Source: JBCCEV01 sp039030125
Lineage (GTDB): Bacteria; Pseudomonadota; Gammaproteobacteria; Ga0077536
Length of the DNA stretch: 11,555 nt
Direction: 5' to 3'
Assembly: GCA_039030125.1 (NCBI GenBank)
Contig: JBCCEV010000139.1
Span: 1 to 11,555, forward strand
The notes under the pieces: model-generated
The model's database searches: none
Told to the model about the DNA's origin: nothing
What the model saw: only the letters and a program-made list of their open reading frames with translations
Position numbers and translations under genes: made by a program
Part shown: positions 1 to 7,635 of the stretch, in pieces
Numbering within the stretch: the stretch's first letter is position 1
How the letters are laid out: the number at the start of each line of letters is the position of its first letter

Positions 1-6
1 CGAACC

Positions 7-954
7 TTGAAAACAGCAAATAGCGAACAAGAGCAGCCAAAATTTCGGATCGGAGCGGTATCGAAGCTAACTGGCGTGCCGGTAGACACCCTGCGCGCTT
101 GGGAGCGCCGCTACCAAATCACCACGCCAACGCGCTCATCGTCCTCAGCGCGTTTGTATCGCGACAGCGATGTCGAAAAACTGCGCACGATTAAACGCCT
201 GGTCTCCGAAGGGTACGCAATCGGCACGCTGGCACCGATGAGCGCTGACGAGTTGCTAGCTCTCGCCGAAGAGCACGCAGAGGCACCGCGCGGTGCCGAG
301 GCCCGCACAATCCGAACGCTGATCACCTATGGGGATAACGAACTTCCCATCGACCACACAGTGGCGTCGGATAACGGCGTTGAGATGCTCAAACAATATC
401 GAAGTTGGGCGGCATTCGAAGCCGCGGCGCTGGAGTCTAATCCCGACGCAGTCGTCGTCTGCGTTGCAGGGCTGCAGCCAGAGCGGGTCAATGCGTTGTT
501 AAGTCTGGTCGCTCGGCTGGTCGCGCGCGCTGTTGTCATCTACGGTTTCGCCGCTTCAGGCACGCTGACGAGACTTACGGAAGCCGGCGTGATGCCGCTG
601 CGTACTCCCGTCAGCGACGAACTGTTGTTCAAAATGCTCGCGCCCGTGGCCGAGCCAGCCGCGCCAACCATTGCCCTGCCAACGTCACTACCGCCGCGAC
701 GGTTTGACGAGGAAGCCCTCACACAGCTTGCCGCGACACCTACAGTCGTGGAGTGCGAATGCCCCCTGCATCTCGTCGACATCATCCGCAACCTGAACAA
801 CTTCGAGATGTACTCGGCGGAATGTTTACATCGAGACGATAAAGATGCGGAGATCCACACCATGCTTCGCTCGGTTACTGCGAACGCCCGGGCGCACTTC
901 GAACAAGCGCTGATCGATGTCGCCGAACACGAGGGGATCGCCCTCCCCGAGTGA
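7..954 (+). CDS. MerR-family transcriptional regulator, possibly 5'-truncated
   Basis: Likely a cytoplasmic DNA-binding regulator. Residues 13-76 form a MerR winged helix-turn-helix: FRIGAVSKLTGV, then RAWERRY at 30-36 and the wing ending ARLYRDSDVEKL. A linker (79-100) follows, then an alternating hydrophobic region (about 102-215) resembling the Rossmann-like B12-binding half of CarH/LitR-type MerR proteins. The cobalamin motif DxHxxG is not visible, so the effector is unknown. The C-terminus (about 245-315) carries C250, C252, H255 and C273 around an ECECPLHL motif, which I recall from proteobacterial MerR relatives. The TTG start leaves 12 residues before the HTH, but only six bases precede it and they are in frame without a stop, so the true start may lie outside the window. 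It converges on the aminotransferase gene, so a role in controlling the neighbouring operon is not implied by position. Confidence 0.85.
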   Translation: MKTANSEQEQPKFRIGAVSKLTGVPVDTLRAWERRYQITTPTRSSSSARLYRDSDVEKLRTIKRLVSEGYAIGTLAPMSADELLALAEEHAEAPRGAEARTIRTLITYGDNELPIDHTVASDNGVEMLKQYRSWAAFEAAALESNPDAVVVCVAGLQPERVNALLSLVARLVARAVVIYGFAASGTLTRLTEAGVMPLRTPVSDELLFKMLAPVAEPAAPTIALPTSLPPRRFDEEALTQLAATPTVVECECPLHLVDIIRNLNNFEMYSAECLHRDDKDAEIHTMLRSVTANARAHFEQALIDVAEHEGIALPE

Positions 955-975
955 CACAACGATTAGTGGCGCTGG

Positions 976-2334
976 CTATGGGTCGGCGCGCAGATGATCG
1001 AATTTACCCTCGGCGATCATCTCGTCAAGTACATCGCCGATGGTGTCCAACGTATAGCCCACATCATCGCCGGTGTGAGCGCCGGACAGAAAACCCAGCC
1101 GGCCAGCGTAGTAGTAAAGCCCACGCCCCAGAACTCGTTGATGGAGCTCGGTCACAAGACCTTGGTCAGCATCTTCGGCCTCGCGTGCCGACACCACTTC
1201 ATCTCTAGTGAAATGAACGTGAAATAGGGAACCCACACCAGTGACCTCACCAATGATGCGCTTTTCCTCAAGCATTTTGCGCAAGCGCGTACGGATAGTC
1301 TCACCGGTTTTGACGATGTAGTCGATCGTGTTTTCTTTCTCAAAAACTTCGAGTGTGGCGATACCGCTTGCGACGCTAGGCGGAAAAGCACTGAAAGTTC
1401 CCGATTGAAAAACATAGTCGTCAGGATGATTGTCAACTGAGACTACATCCATGACATCCTTACTACCTCCAACCGCTGCAATCGGCATGCCCCCACCAAT
1501 GGCTTTAGCAAGTACGGTAAGGTCCGGATTTACCCCGTAGTATTGTTGGCCCCCGCCCTTGCCTAACCTGAAGCCTGTGATCACCTCGTCGAAAATCAAA
1601 ACAATTCCATGCTTTGCAGTGATTTCCCTTATCCCATCCATAAAACTCTGTGCCGCTGGGATAGCGCCGGCAAAGCCGAGCATCGGCTCCATGATCACCA
1701 AAGCGAGATCATCAGCGTGGTCGCCAATGATCTTGCTGCAGACCTCAAGATCATTGAACGGTAGGACGATAGTGAGATCTAGCTGCTGCTGCGGTAGATG
1801 GCAGTGGTAAGGGTAAGGCTTCGGTGCAGACTGCGCGCCACGATGCGCACGCGGCGCGCTAACCGAGACCATCACGTTTTCGGCCTGCCCGTGATAAGCC
1901 CCTTCGAACTTGGCGATTTTGGCGCGTCCGGTATATTTTCGAGCGAATCGAATCGCCGCTTGCACGGCCTCGGTCCCAGTGGGAAGAAAACGGACGCTTT
2001 CCAAACTCGGCACCTGAGCGCATAACATTTCCGCGAGTTGGACTTGCTCGCGTGACACGCCAACGTTGGGAACGCCCTTAGCGAGAGCTTTCTCAATGGC
2101 CGCCATGATGTGCGGATGGCGATGACCGCAAATCAGCGGACCTGCGCCTAGCATGTAGTCAATATAGTCCTTGCCATTTACATCATAGACGCGCGAGCCT
2201 TGACCGCCATCAAGGTACAGAGGTTCTGGTTTGCGATTCTGCGAGTAGGACGCCACCCCGTCGGGCATTACGTTCAGCGCGCGGCGGTGGTCTTCGGAGT
2301 ACCCGTTGGGGTTCTTGTCTTTTTGAGTGCTCAT
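976..2334 (-). CDS. Class III PLP aminotransferase, glutamate-1-semialdehyde mutase-like
   Basis: A cytoplasmic fold-type I PLP enzyme of 452 residues, normal for the class III family. Visible landmarks are the cofactor phosphate loop TGTEA (118-122), the aromatic stacking segment GAYHG (145-149), the PLP-ring aspartate in FDEVITGFR (248-256), the Schiff-base lysine K277 in LAKAIGGGMP, and GTFS at 312-315. Overall it resembles glutamate-1-semialdehyde 2,1-aminomutase and its many catabolic or biosynthetic paralogues. The operon context argues against it being the housekeeping hemL; the amino substrate is unknown. It is the last gene of the leftward operon, 88 bases after hyuB. A purine-rich GGAGGAGG directly abuts the ATG, with only about 3 bases between the best AGGAGG and the start, which is unusually close. 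It could be a transaminase or a mutase; the sequence alone does not decide. Confidence 0.9.
   Translation of the reverse strand: MSTQKDKNPNGYSEDHRRALNVMPDGVASYSQNRKPEPLYLDGGQGSRVYDVNGKDYIDYMLGAGPLICGHRHPHIMAAIEKALAKGVPNVGVSREQVQLAEMLCAQVPSLESVRFLPTGTEAVQAAIRFARKYTGRAKIAKFEGAYHGQAENVMVSVSAPRAHRGAQSAPKPYPYHCHLPQQQLDLTIVLPFNDLEVCSKIIGDHADDLALVIMEPMLGFAGAIPAAQSFMDGIREITAKHGIVLIFDEVITGFRLGKGGGQQYYGVNPDLTVLAKAIGGGMPIAAVGGSKDVMDVVSVDNHPDDYVFQSGTFSAFPPSVASGIATLEVFEKENTIDYIVKTGETIRTRLRKMLEEKRIIGEVTGVGSLFHVHFTRDEVVSAREAEDADQGLVTELHQRVLGRGLYYYAGRLGFLSGAHTGDDVGYTLDTIGDVLDEMIAEGKFDHLRADP
992..1022. repeat. 9-bp inverted repeat at the convergent gene junction
   Basis: AGATGATCG (992-1000) and CGATCATCT (1014-1022) are perfect reverse complements around a 13-base loop. 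The repeat lies in the last codons of the aminotransferase gene and 37 bases past the merR stop. Neither strand has a T-tract after it, so it is not a canonical intrinsic terminator. At most it could protect the 3' end of the merR transcript. No better terminator is visible between the two converging genes. Confidence 0.35.
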
Positions 2335-2342
2335 CCTCCTCC
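2335..2342 (-). promoter_or_regulatory. Strong, closely spaced Shine-Dalgarno of the aminotransferase gene
   Basis: GGAGGAGG on the minus strand touches the ATG at 2334. Two overlapping GGAGG registers exist. The better one leaves about 3 bases to the start, shorter than the usual 5-9. No alternative in-frame ATG lies near; the next Met is residue 23. I see no convincing promoter in the rest of the 88-base gap (2343-2422), so the gene probably relies on transcription from upstream. Confidence 0.6.
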
Positions 2343-2422
2343 TACCCCATCAATATCTACCAGTATCATCTCGCTCGTGATCGATCATTGAGCAAGTGTC
2401 CTTATCGCATTTGCAATCCTAC

Positions 2423-4387
2423 CTATTTGTGACTTCGCAACTCCTCCGTCGCCTCATGGTCGACCACCAGGCCCTCTGGATCGGACTCAGGCTCGCCGGA
2501 AATCACGACGCCATATTGCTCGCGCGCGCCATCAATGCTCACATAGCCATTACGAACATCGGCCAACACCCGTTCGATTTCACGCGTTTTCGGATCGCCA
2601 TAACCACCACCGCCGTTAGTAACGTAGCGCGACATCGCGCCCGCGTCGGTGTACCACACCGGTTGCCTGGCAAAGTAGAAATACTCGCCCTGTGGATCTA
2701 AAGCCTTGGTTTGCGGATCAAGCACTCCCGCTATAGGTGTTGAGTTCGCGTAGGGCGTGTTGTCCACCGCCGGCAACCGCCCACGAACATTAATCGAAGG
2801 ATCATCTGGATCGAATAACCAGCATGCCCCGGGCTTGCCGGTCTCACCGCCGCGCACCCCGTTTCCGGTCCCGGATTTAAACCGGATCGGAATGCTGTAA
2901 TGCTCACCGCCCGTTTCCCAATAAGCGTCCTTCAGCACGCTCGCACCACCGCGGTTATAACCAGCACCGGCGGAGTCGACTACGTATTCCTTGCGCATCA
3001 ACAGAACGGGCGAGTCCTGCTCCATCGCCTCTGTTGCAGGATCTAGTCCGTTGATCATGTAGGGCACGGTATAGCTATCGCCATCGTGATGATGATCGGC
3101 CCCCCAGGGCCCGTGTTCGCCACCAACCAAACCAATGTTTTGCCAGGGCGTGCCATCGGCATTCAGCCCGTGGGCGTTATGCACCGCCACGCACCCATAG
3201 TCACCGCCGAACGCTGTTTCACCGATCACCGCGCCAATCTCCCGGGCTATACCGGTTAGTAGCGCTCCGGAGATCTCCCAGTACAGCATGATCGCCCCGT
3301 CTGGCGGCAGCGCGGACATGATCGTGCCTGGCGGCACCACGATATCGAACGGTCGATAGGCGCCAGAACTGAATGGCGTGTGCCGATCGACGAGTAACTT
3401 AAATGCCGCTCCTACCGCAGTCTTCGCATCAAGGGGCCCGGCGTTAATGCAAGTGCGCGCCTGGCGTGAGGAACCACTAAGATCGACCTCGACTCGTCCA
3501 CCCCGTTTGTTAATGCTTGCGCGCACCACAATCGGTTCATCGTCGCCCGCGCCATCGGCATCTATTGGCTCTTCAACCTCGTACCGCCCGTCAGGGATCT
3601 TGGTTAACGCGTCCGCCATCGTTTCGGCGGAGGCATCGCAACAGTAGCGGATGGTGCCGCGAAACGCGTCCTCACCATAGCGTTCGATACTTTCAAGCAG
3701 CAGTTGCTCGCCGAGCTTGAGCTGCTCGGTCATGGTGACAAAGTCGGGCTGCAGGATCCCTGCAAAGCGCGTGTTGTCGAATACTAACGAAAAGGTCGAA
3801 CGCACCGGTTTATCGTGTTCAAACAACAAGGTCGGTCCGATCACCAGGCCGTTTTCATATACGTTTGACTTGGTGCCGCTGAAACCACCGGGGGTGACTC
3901 CACCCATATCAAGTTGGTGAGCGCGGACGTTGACAAAGGCAACCGGTCTGTCGTCATAGAAGACGGGACGTATGAAACAGACATCATTGACGTGTGTGCC
4001 AACACGATAAGGGTCGTTGCAAATCAATACATCGCCGGGTTTGATGTTATCGACACCATATTCGCCGATGGTGTTACGTACGGCATCTTCCATAGTGCCT
4101 AAAAACACCAGCAGAGAACTTGATACCGCGGGCATCGGGTAATCCATGTCGGGCGGGCCCGATACGGTGATCGCGAAGTCATACCAATCACGGATGATGG
4201 GCGAGAATGCACTGAACATGAGCCCGGTACTCATGTGGTCGACCGTGTAGCGCAGACGATTGGATAACACCATCGCCGTGAAACGATCGCAGTTATAGGT
4301 TTCTTCGAACTGGGCTTCGGTCCAATCGCGCAACCGCGCGGGCCGGGAACCGGGATCCAAATGCTCTTTATTTAGCGGGGTACTCAT
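2423..4387 (-). CDS. hyuB: HyuB: hydantoinase B / oxoprolinase family large subunit
   Basis: A 654-residue HyuB-family subunit, full length for the family. It partners HyuA in ATP-dependent enzymes such as N-methylhydantoinase, 5-oxoprolinase and the acetone/acetophenone carboxylases. Seen in the sequence: the N-terminal region with MSTGLMFSAFSPIIRD (52-67), NDPYRVGTHVND (124-135), RAHQLDMGGVTPGG (155-168), a glycine-rich FKSGTGNGVRGG segment in the C-terminal half, and the family's closing motifs GGGGYGDP (592-599) and AREQYGVV (about 620-628). H157 and D160 have the HxxD spacing of the metal ligands described in acetone carboxylase; I do not see an obvious third histidine ligand, and E178 occupies that general area. 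The ATG overlaps the hyuA stop as ATGA, indicating translational coupling, with AGGGAG 7 bases upstream. Family assignment is firm; the substrate is not known. Confidence 0.93.
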   Translation of the reverse strand: MSTPLNKEHLDPGSRPARLRDWTEAQFEETYNCDRFTAMVLSNRLRYTVDHMSTGLMFSAFSPIIRDWYDFAITVSGPPDMDYPMPAVSSSLLVFLGTMEDAVRNTIGEYGVDNIKPGDVLICNDPYRVGTHVNDVCFIRPVFYDDRPVAFVNVRAHQLDMGGVTPGGFSGTKSNVYENGLVIGPTLLFEHDKPVRSTFSLVFDNTRFAGILQPDFVTMTEQLKLGEQLLLESIERYGEDAFRGTIRYCCDASAETMADALTKIPDGRYEVEEPIDADGAGDDEPIVVRASINKRGGRVEVDLSGSSRQARTCINAGPLDAKTAVGAAFKLLVDRHTPFSSGAYRPFDIVVPPGTIMSALPPDGAIMLYWEISGALLTGIAREIGAVIGETAFGGDYGCVAVHNAHGLNADGTPWQNIGLVGGEHGPWGADHHHDGDSYTVPYMINGLDPATEAMEQDSPVLLMRKEYVVDSAGAGYNRGGASVLKDAYWETGGEHYSIPIRFKSGTGNGVRGGETGKPGACWLFDPDDPSINVRGRLPAVDNTPYANSTPIAGVLDPQTKALDPQGEYFYFARQPVWYTDAGAMSRYVTNGGGGYGDPKTREIERVLADVRNGYVSIDGAREQYGVVISGEPESDPEGLVVDHEATEELRSHK

Positions 4388-6438
4388 TCGCTTGCTCCCT
4401 CTCGTTCGGAACGGCCACCAACGCGACTGATTTCCAATTCTCCAAATCGACCCACCCTCGCCACTTGATTCTGTGTGATGTAGGTGGTTGATAAAGCTTC
4501 ACGAACAATTGCCGGACCCATGATCTCATCACCGGCGCAAAGGGCCTCGCGCGCGTAGATTTGAGCAAGCTCCTCGGCGTCAGAAACGTAGCGCAAGACG
4601 CTGGTGCCGACAGAACGCAATGGCTCTCCGGAGCGTGTGGGTAGCGGTGTGTAGGTGACTTTGTCGGTCCGCACCATTGCGCTGAGTCGGTAGGTCACGC
4701 CCTGGACTGGGATCGCATCGAATCGGTTGCCATTGCGAGCCGCGTAAGCATCGTGAAAGTTCTCAACCATTTGTCGGACAGTCTCAGCAGTAATCGGTCC
4801 GGATGGTACTGGCACAAAAGGCGTTTCCCAGGTTTGTCCCACGAGCTGTCCATCAAACGTGCGAACCAAGTCCACATCTTGGTTTTCGCCAAGACGCGCG
4901 CGCAGCTTTTCCTCCATCGTCGCGAAGATATCGGCCAGTTCCTCCGCGGTTTCCGGCGTGATGATGGTATAGGCGCTTTGGCTGATGGCATACGCTTGAT
5001 CGGCACTCAACAAACCAAGCGCCGAAAATAGCCCTGGGTGGGGGGGCACGATCACACTTTTGACGTTGATGAGATCCGCAATCGCGGGGAGCAAAAGCGG
5101 ACCGGCCGCACCGAAGGCCATTAACGAATAGTCACGCGGGTCAATGCCCTGTTTGATCGCGATGTTAAAAATGCCTTCAGCGACATTGTTCAAGCCGATG
5201 TCGTAGGCGTAGCGAACTCGGTTCTCAAACGCCAAGGGGGTATCCAACTGCTCGAATGCCTGTCGGGCCAAATCAAGATCGAGTTTCATTTTGCCACCGG
5301 CAAAACCATCAGGGTCAAGTAGACCTGCGAGCAAGCAAATATCGGTCATGGTGGGTTGCTGGCCACCCCGGCCGTAACATGCCGGCCCTGGATCGGCGCC
5401 GGCACTCCCCGGACCGACGGTGATATCACCACTTGGCGAAATAGCGACTAAGGAACCGCCACCGGCGCCTATACTTGAGATATCGTTCGAAAGCGCGTTC
5501 ACGATCAAATCGTGTTCAAGCTCGAAGGTCGTGTTAACAAACGGTTGACCATCGGTAACGAGCGAGATGTCACACGAGGTTCCGCCAACATCGGCGCATA
5601 GGAGATTTGGCGAATCGATGAGCCGACCAAAATGCGCACTGCCGACGGTGCCCGCTGCGGGGCCTGCAAATACGATCCTAAACGGCGCTTCCATCGCATC
5701 TTGGGCTGGAATCAGATTGGCGGTGCAATCGGCAAAATTCAGTTGACCATCGAAACCTAAATCGCGCAGCCCGCTGTCGAGTCGCTGGGTGTAGGTCTCA
5801 TAAATAATCTTCATGCACACGTCGACGAGCGTCGTGGAACTTCGCGCGTACTCTTTGGCGAGCGGAGATATTTCGCTCGAAACTGAACAAGGGATATCGC
5901 CCAGCTCTTCTTGCACGAGTTCGCGCAGCCGTCGTTCATGCACATCGTTGGTGTAGGCGTTGATCAGGCAAATCGCTATGCCTTCAACGTTGCAGCGTTT
6001 CAGGACCTGCAGTTCAGCGCGCGTCTGTGCTTCATCGAGCGGTGTAAAGATCTCGCCGTTCGCCTTAATGCGCTCTAGCACACCACGTCGCAAATAGCGT
6101 GGGACCAGCGGTCTTGAGGCATCGCCGAAGCTACGCCGCCAACTGGGATCGGTGAGCGCCGCTACCGGGCGCCAACAACGACCAATATCTAAAATGTCGC
6201 GATGACCCGCTGTCGTTATAAATCCGATTTTCGGTAACGAGCGGGTAATAACCGCATTCAAGCCGTGAGTACTCGCGTGGTTGAATACCCGCGAGTTCTC
6301 AACGCCAAGCTCCTCAGCGCCCGCAATCACTGAACGATGAACCTCGTTGACATCCGTTGAGACTTTGGCGGTATTAATTGATCCATCAACCACCGAAACC
6401 ACGTCGGTAAACGTGCCACCAACATCGACTGCCATCAT
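4384..6438 (-). CDS. hyuA: HyuA: hydantoinase A / oxoprolinase family ATP-binding subunit
   Basis: A 684-residue ASKHA-fold subunit that would bind ATP and phosphorylate the carbonyl substrate for HyuB. Visible are the first phosphate loop VDVGGTFTDVV (4-14), the substrate-region motif ASTHGLNAVITR (55-66), the second phosphate loop ADVGGTSCDISLV (282-294), GAGGGSL (324-330), VGPGSAGADPGPACYGRGG (341-359), the adenosine-side GAAGP (443-447) and PHPGLFSALGLLSAD (466-480). The ASTHGLNAVITR segment differs from the GTTxATNAxLER form common in hydantoinases and oxoprolinases. Two consecutive ATGs are possible (6438 and 6435); GGGGAGGG precedes the first at good spacing. It lies 15 bases after the zinc-ribbon gene and overlaps hyuB by 4 bases, so all three are likely co-translated into one complex. 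The reaction could be ATP-dependent carboxylation or cyclic amide hydrolysis. Confidence 0.93.
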   Translation of the reverse strand: MMAVDVGGTFTDVVSVVDGSINTAKVSTDVNEVHRSVIAGAEELGVENSRVFNHASTHGLNAVITRSLPKIGFITTAGHRDILDIGRCWRPVAALTDPSWRRSFGDASRPLVPRYLRRGVLERIKANGEIFTPLDEAQTRAELQVLKRCNVEGIAICLINAYTNDVHERRLRELVQEELGDIPCSVSSEISPLAKEYARSSTTLVDVCMKIIYETYTQRLDSGLRDLGFDGQLNFADCTANLIPAQDAMEAPFRIVFAGPAAGTVGSAHFGRLIDSPNLLCADVGGTSCDISLVTDGQPFVNTTFELEHDLIVNALSNDISSIGAGGGSLVAISPSGDITVGPGSAGADPGPACYGRGGQQPTMTDICLLAGLLDPDGFAGGKMKLDLDLARQAFEQLDTPLAFENRVRYAYDIGLNNVAEGIFNIAIKQGIDPRDYSLMAFGAAGPLLLPAIADLINVKSVIVPPHPGLFSALGLLSADQAYAISQSAYTIITPETAEELADIFATMEEKLRARLGENQDVDLVRTFDGQLVGQTWETPFVPVPSGPITAETVRQMVENFHDAYAARNGNRFDAIPVQGVTYRLSAMVRTDKVTYTPLPTRSGEPLRSVGTSVLRYVSDAEELAQIYAREALCAGDEIMGPAIVREALSTTYITQNQVARVGRFGELEISRVGGRSEREGASE

Positions 6439-6453
6439 GATGTTTACCCTCCC

Positions 6454-6678
6454 CTAGATGCTATCGGTGGTGAGAGAAACGTGCCCCAAGCGTGTCCATT
6501 TCTCGCGGCTTTGCGAATACAGGCATTCTTGGCATTTCACCACCACGTACCAACCCCCTTCGGAGAGGGCGGGATAACGCATTAGGGCCTCGGCGTTACA
6601 TTCGATACAGCGTCCGTCGACAGGCTCGCGTTCTTGGACCGGCGCCTGCGCGGGTCGACTGAATAGAAAATTACTCAT
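6454..6678 (-). CDS. Small four-cysteine zinc-ribbon protein, putative small subunit of the HyuAB enzyme
   Basis: A 74-residue protein with two CxxC knuckles, C24-x2-C27 and C49-x2-C52, 21 residues apart, the layout of a structural zinc ribbon. An aromatic hydrophobic strand (GGWYVVVK, 41-48) precedes the second knuckle and WTRLGHVSL (61-69) follows. There is no signal peptide or membrane segment. It sits just upstream of hyuA (15 bases), as expected of a subunit in fixed stoichiometry. Acetone carboxylase has a small zinc-containing gamma subunit and acetophenone carboxylase also has a small zinc-binding subunit, so by analogy this may be a third subunit that holds or gates HyuAB. That is inference: I do not recognise a named family. 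It has no clear Shine-Dalgarno upstream and could be coupled to upstream transcription. Confidence 0.75.
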   Translation of the reverse strand: MSNFLFSRPAQAPVQEREPVDGRCIECNAEALMRYPALSEGGWYVVVKCQECLYSQSREKWTRLGHVSLTTDSI

Positions 6679-6750
6679 GAACTGAAGGACCGTTGGATAG
6701 TATGGGCGCTGCTATTCTCGCACAGCAGTACAGTTATCGGGGGGCGAGTG

Positions 6751-7626
6751 CTAAAGGGTGTTGAGTTCCACAACGAGCGGCGCAAAGCGTTCAAGCTCCG
6801 CCATAGGATCTGGTGAAAACGGCATCACGAAGACCATGTCAATGCCGATTTCCCTGAATGCCTGCATCTCGTCGAGAAAACCGTCTCGGTCAGCGGCATC
6901 CGGCATCGGGGCGGTGTAGAGCACGGTTTTCGTGATCTGATCGAACTCTCGACCCACCGCTAGACAGTGCTCATTCAGTACATCGAGTTTATGGCGGCAA
7001 GTGTCCACCCCCTCGCGGCTAAAGAAATTGCAGGCGCTGGCGTACTTGGCGACGAGCTTGAGGGTCTTCCTCTCACCCCCACCGCCGATCAAGATGGGCG
7101 GGTGAGGACGCTGAATCGATTGGGGCACGTTGCGCGTCTCGGCAAGTTGATAGTGCTTACCGCGGAAAGAACCGTTGTCATCACTCCACATCTGCAAGCA
7201 AATCTGGAGGGTTTCTTCGAGCCTTTCAAAGCGCTCCGCCAAAGGCGGAAATGGTACGCCTAAGCCATGATGTTCGCGGTCGTACCACGCAGCACCGATC
7301 CCAAGCTCCGCACGGCCGCCGGACAGAATATCGAGGGTTGTGATGATCTTTGCCAGCAAGCCCGGGTGTCGATAGGTCACGCCGCTAACCAACACGCCTA
7401 AAGGGATGGTTTCGGTCTTGGCGGCGATAAAGCCCATGGTGGTGTAGGCCTCCAGCATATCGAGTTCACCACCGCCCAAGAAATCGAGTTGAAAAAAATG
7501 ATCCATTAACGACAGATGCTTCATACCGCAAGACTCGGCGGCGAGCGCGAGGTCGCCAACGGTCCTTCCTATGCTTGGGCCGCCACCGGCGAGCGTGAAA
7601 TTAACAACGTGAATACCAGCGTCCAT
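6751..7626 (-). CDS. LLM-class flavin/F420-dependent oxidoreductase (first copy)
   Basis: A 291-residue luciferase-like TIM-barrel protein, normal for F420-type members. Seen: an N-terminal strand followed by AAESCGMKHLSLMDHFF (29-45), LDILSGGRAELGIGAAWYDREHHGLG (98-123, the diagnostic SGGR plus G-x-x-W-Y-D block), FPPLAERFERLEE (126-138) and PILIGGGGERKTL in the second half. The family catalyses hydride transfer or monooxygenation with FMNH2 or F420H2. The SGGR-GAAWYD form is typical of annotated F420-dependent enzymes but does not prove which cofactor is used. It is the second gene of the leftward operon, 9 bases after the racemase. Its AGGAG (7633-7637) overlaps the racemase stop codon and lies 6 bases from the ATG, indicating translational coupling. 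A 72-base gap follows before the zinc-ribbon gene. The substrate is unknown. Confidence 0.9.
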   Translation of the reverse strand: MDAGIHVVNFTLAGGGPSIGRTVGDLALAAESCGMKHLSLMDHFFQLDFLGGGELDMLEAYTTMGFIAAKTETIPLGVLVSGVTYRHPGLLAKIITTLDILSGGRAELGIGAAWYDREHHGLGVPFPPLAERFERLEETLQICLQMWSDDNGSFRGKHYQLAETRNVPQSIQRPHPPILIGGGGERKTLKLVAKYASACNFFSREGVDTCRHKLDVLNEHCLAVGREFDQITKTVLYTAPMPDAADRDGFLDEMQAFREIGIDMVFVMPFSPDPMAELERFAPLVVELNTL

Positions 7627-7635
7627 CAGTCGCTC

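Noticed and set aside
976..2334. Calling the aminotransferase housekeeping hemL
   Set aside because: It has the family fold, but its place at the end of a catabolic-type operon makes a specialised paralogue more likely.
2378..2387. TGATCGATCA palindrome in the hyuB-aminotransferase gap
   Set aside because: It is too short to be significant and not placed relative to any recognisable promoter.
6709..6728. CTGCT/AGCAG inverted repeat between the LLM and zinc-ribbon genes as a terminator
   Set aside because: The stem is only 5 bp with a 10-base loop and no T-tract, so it is compatible with chance.
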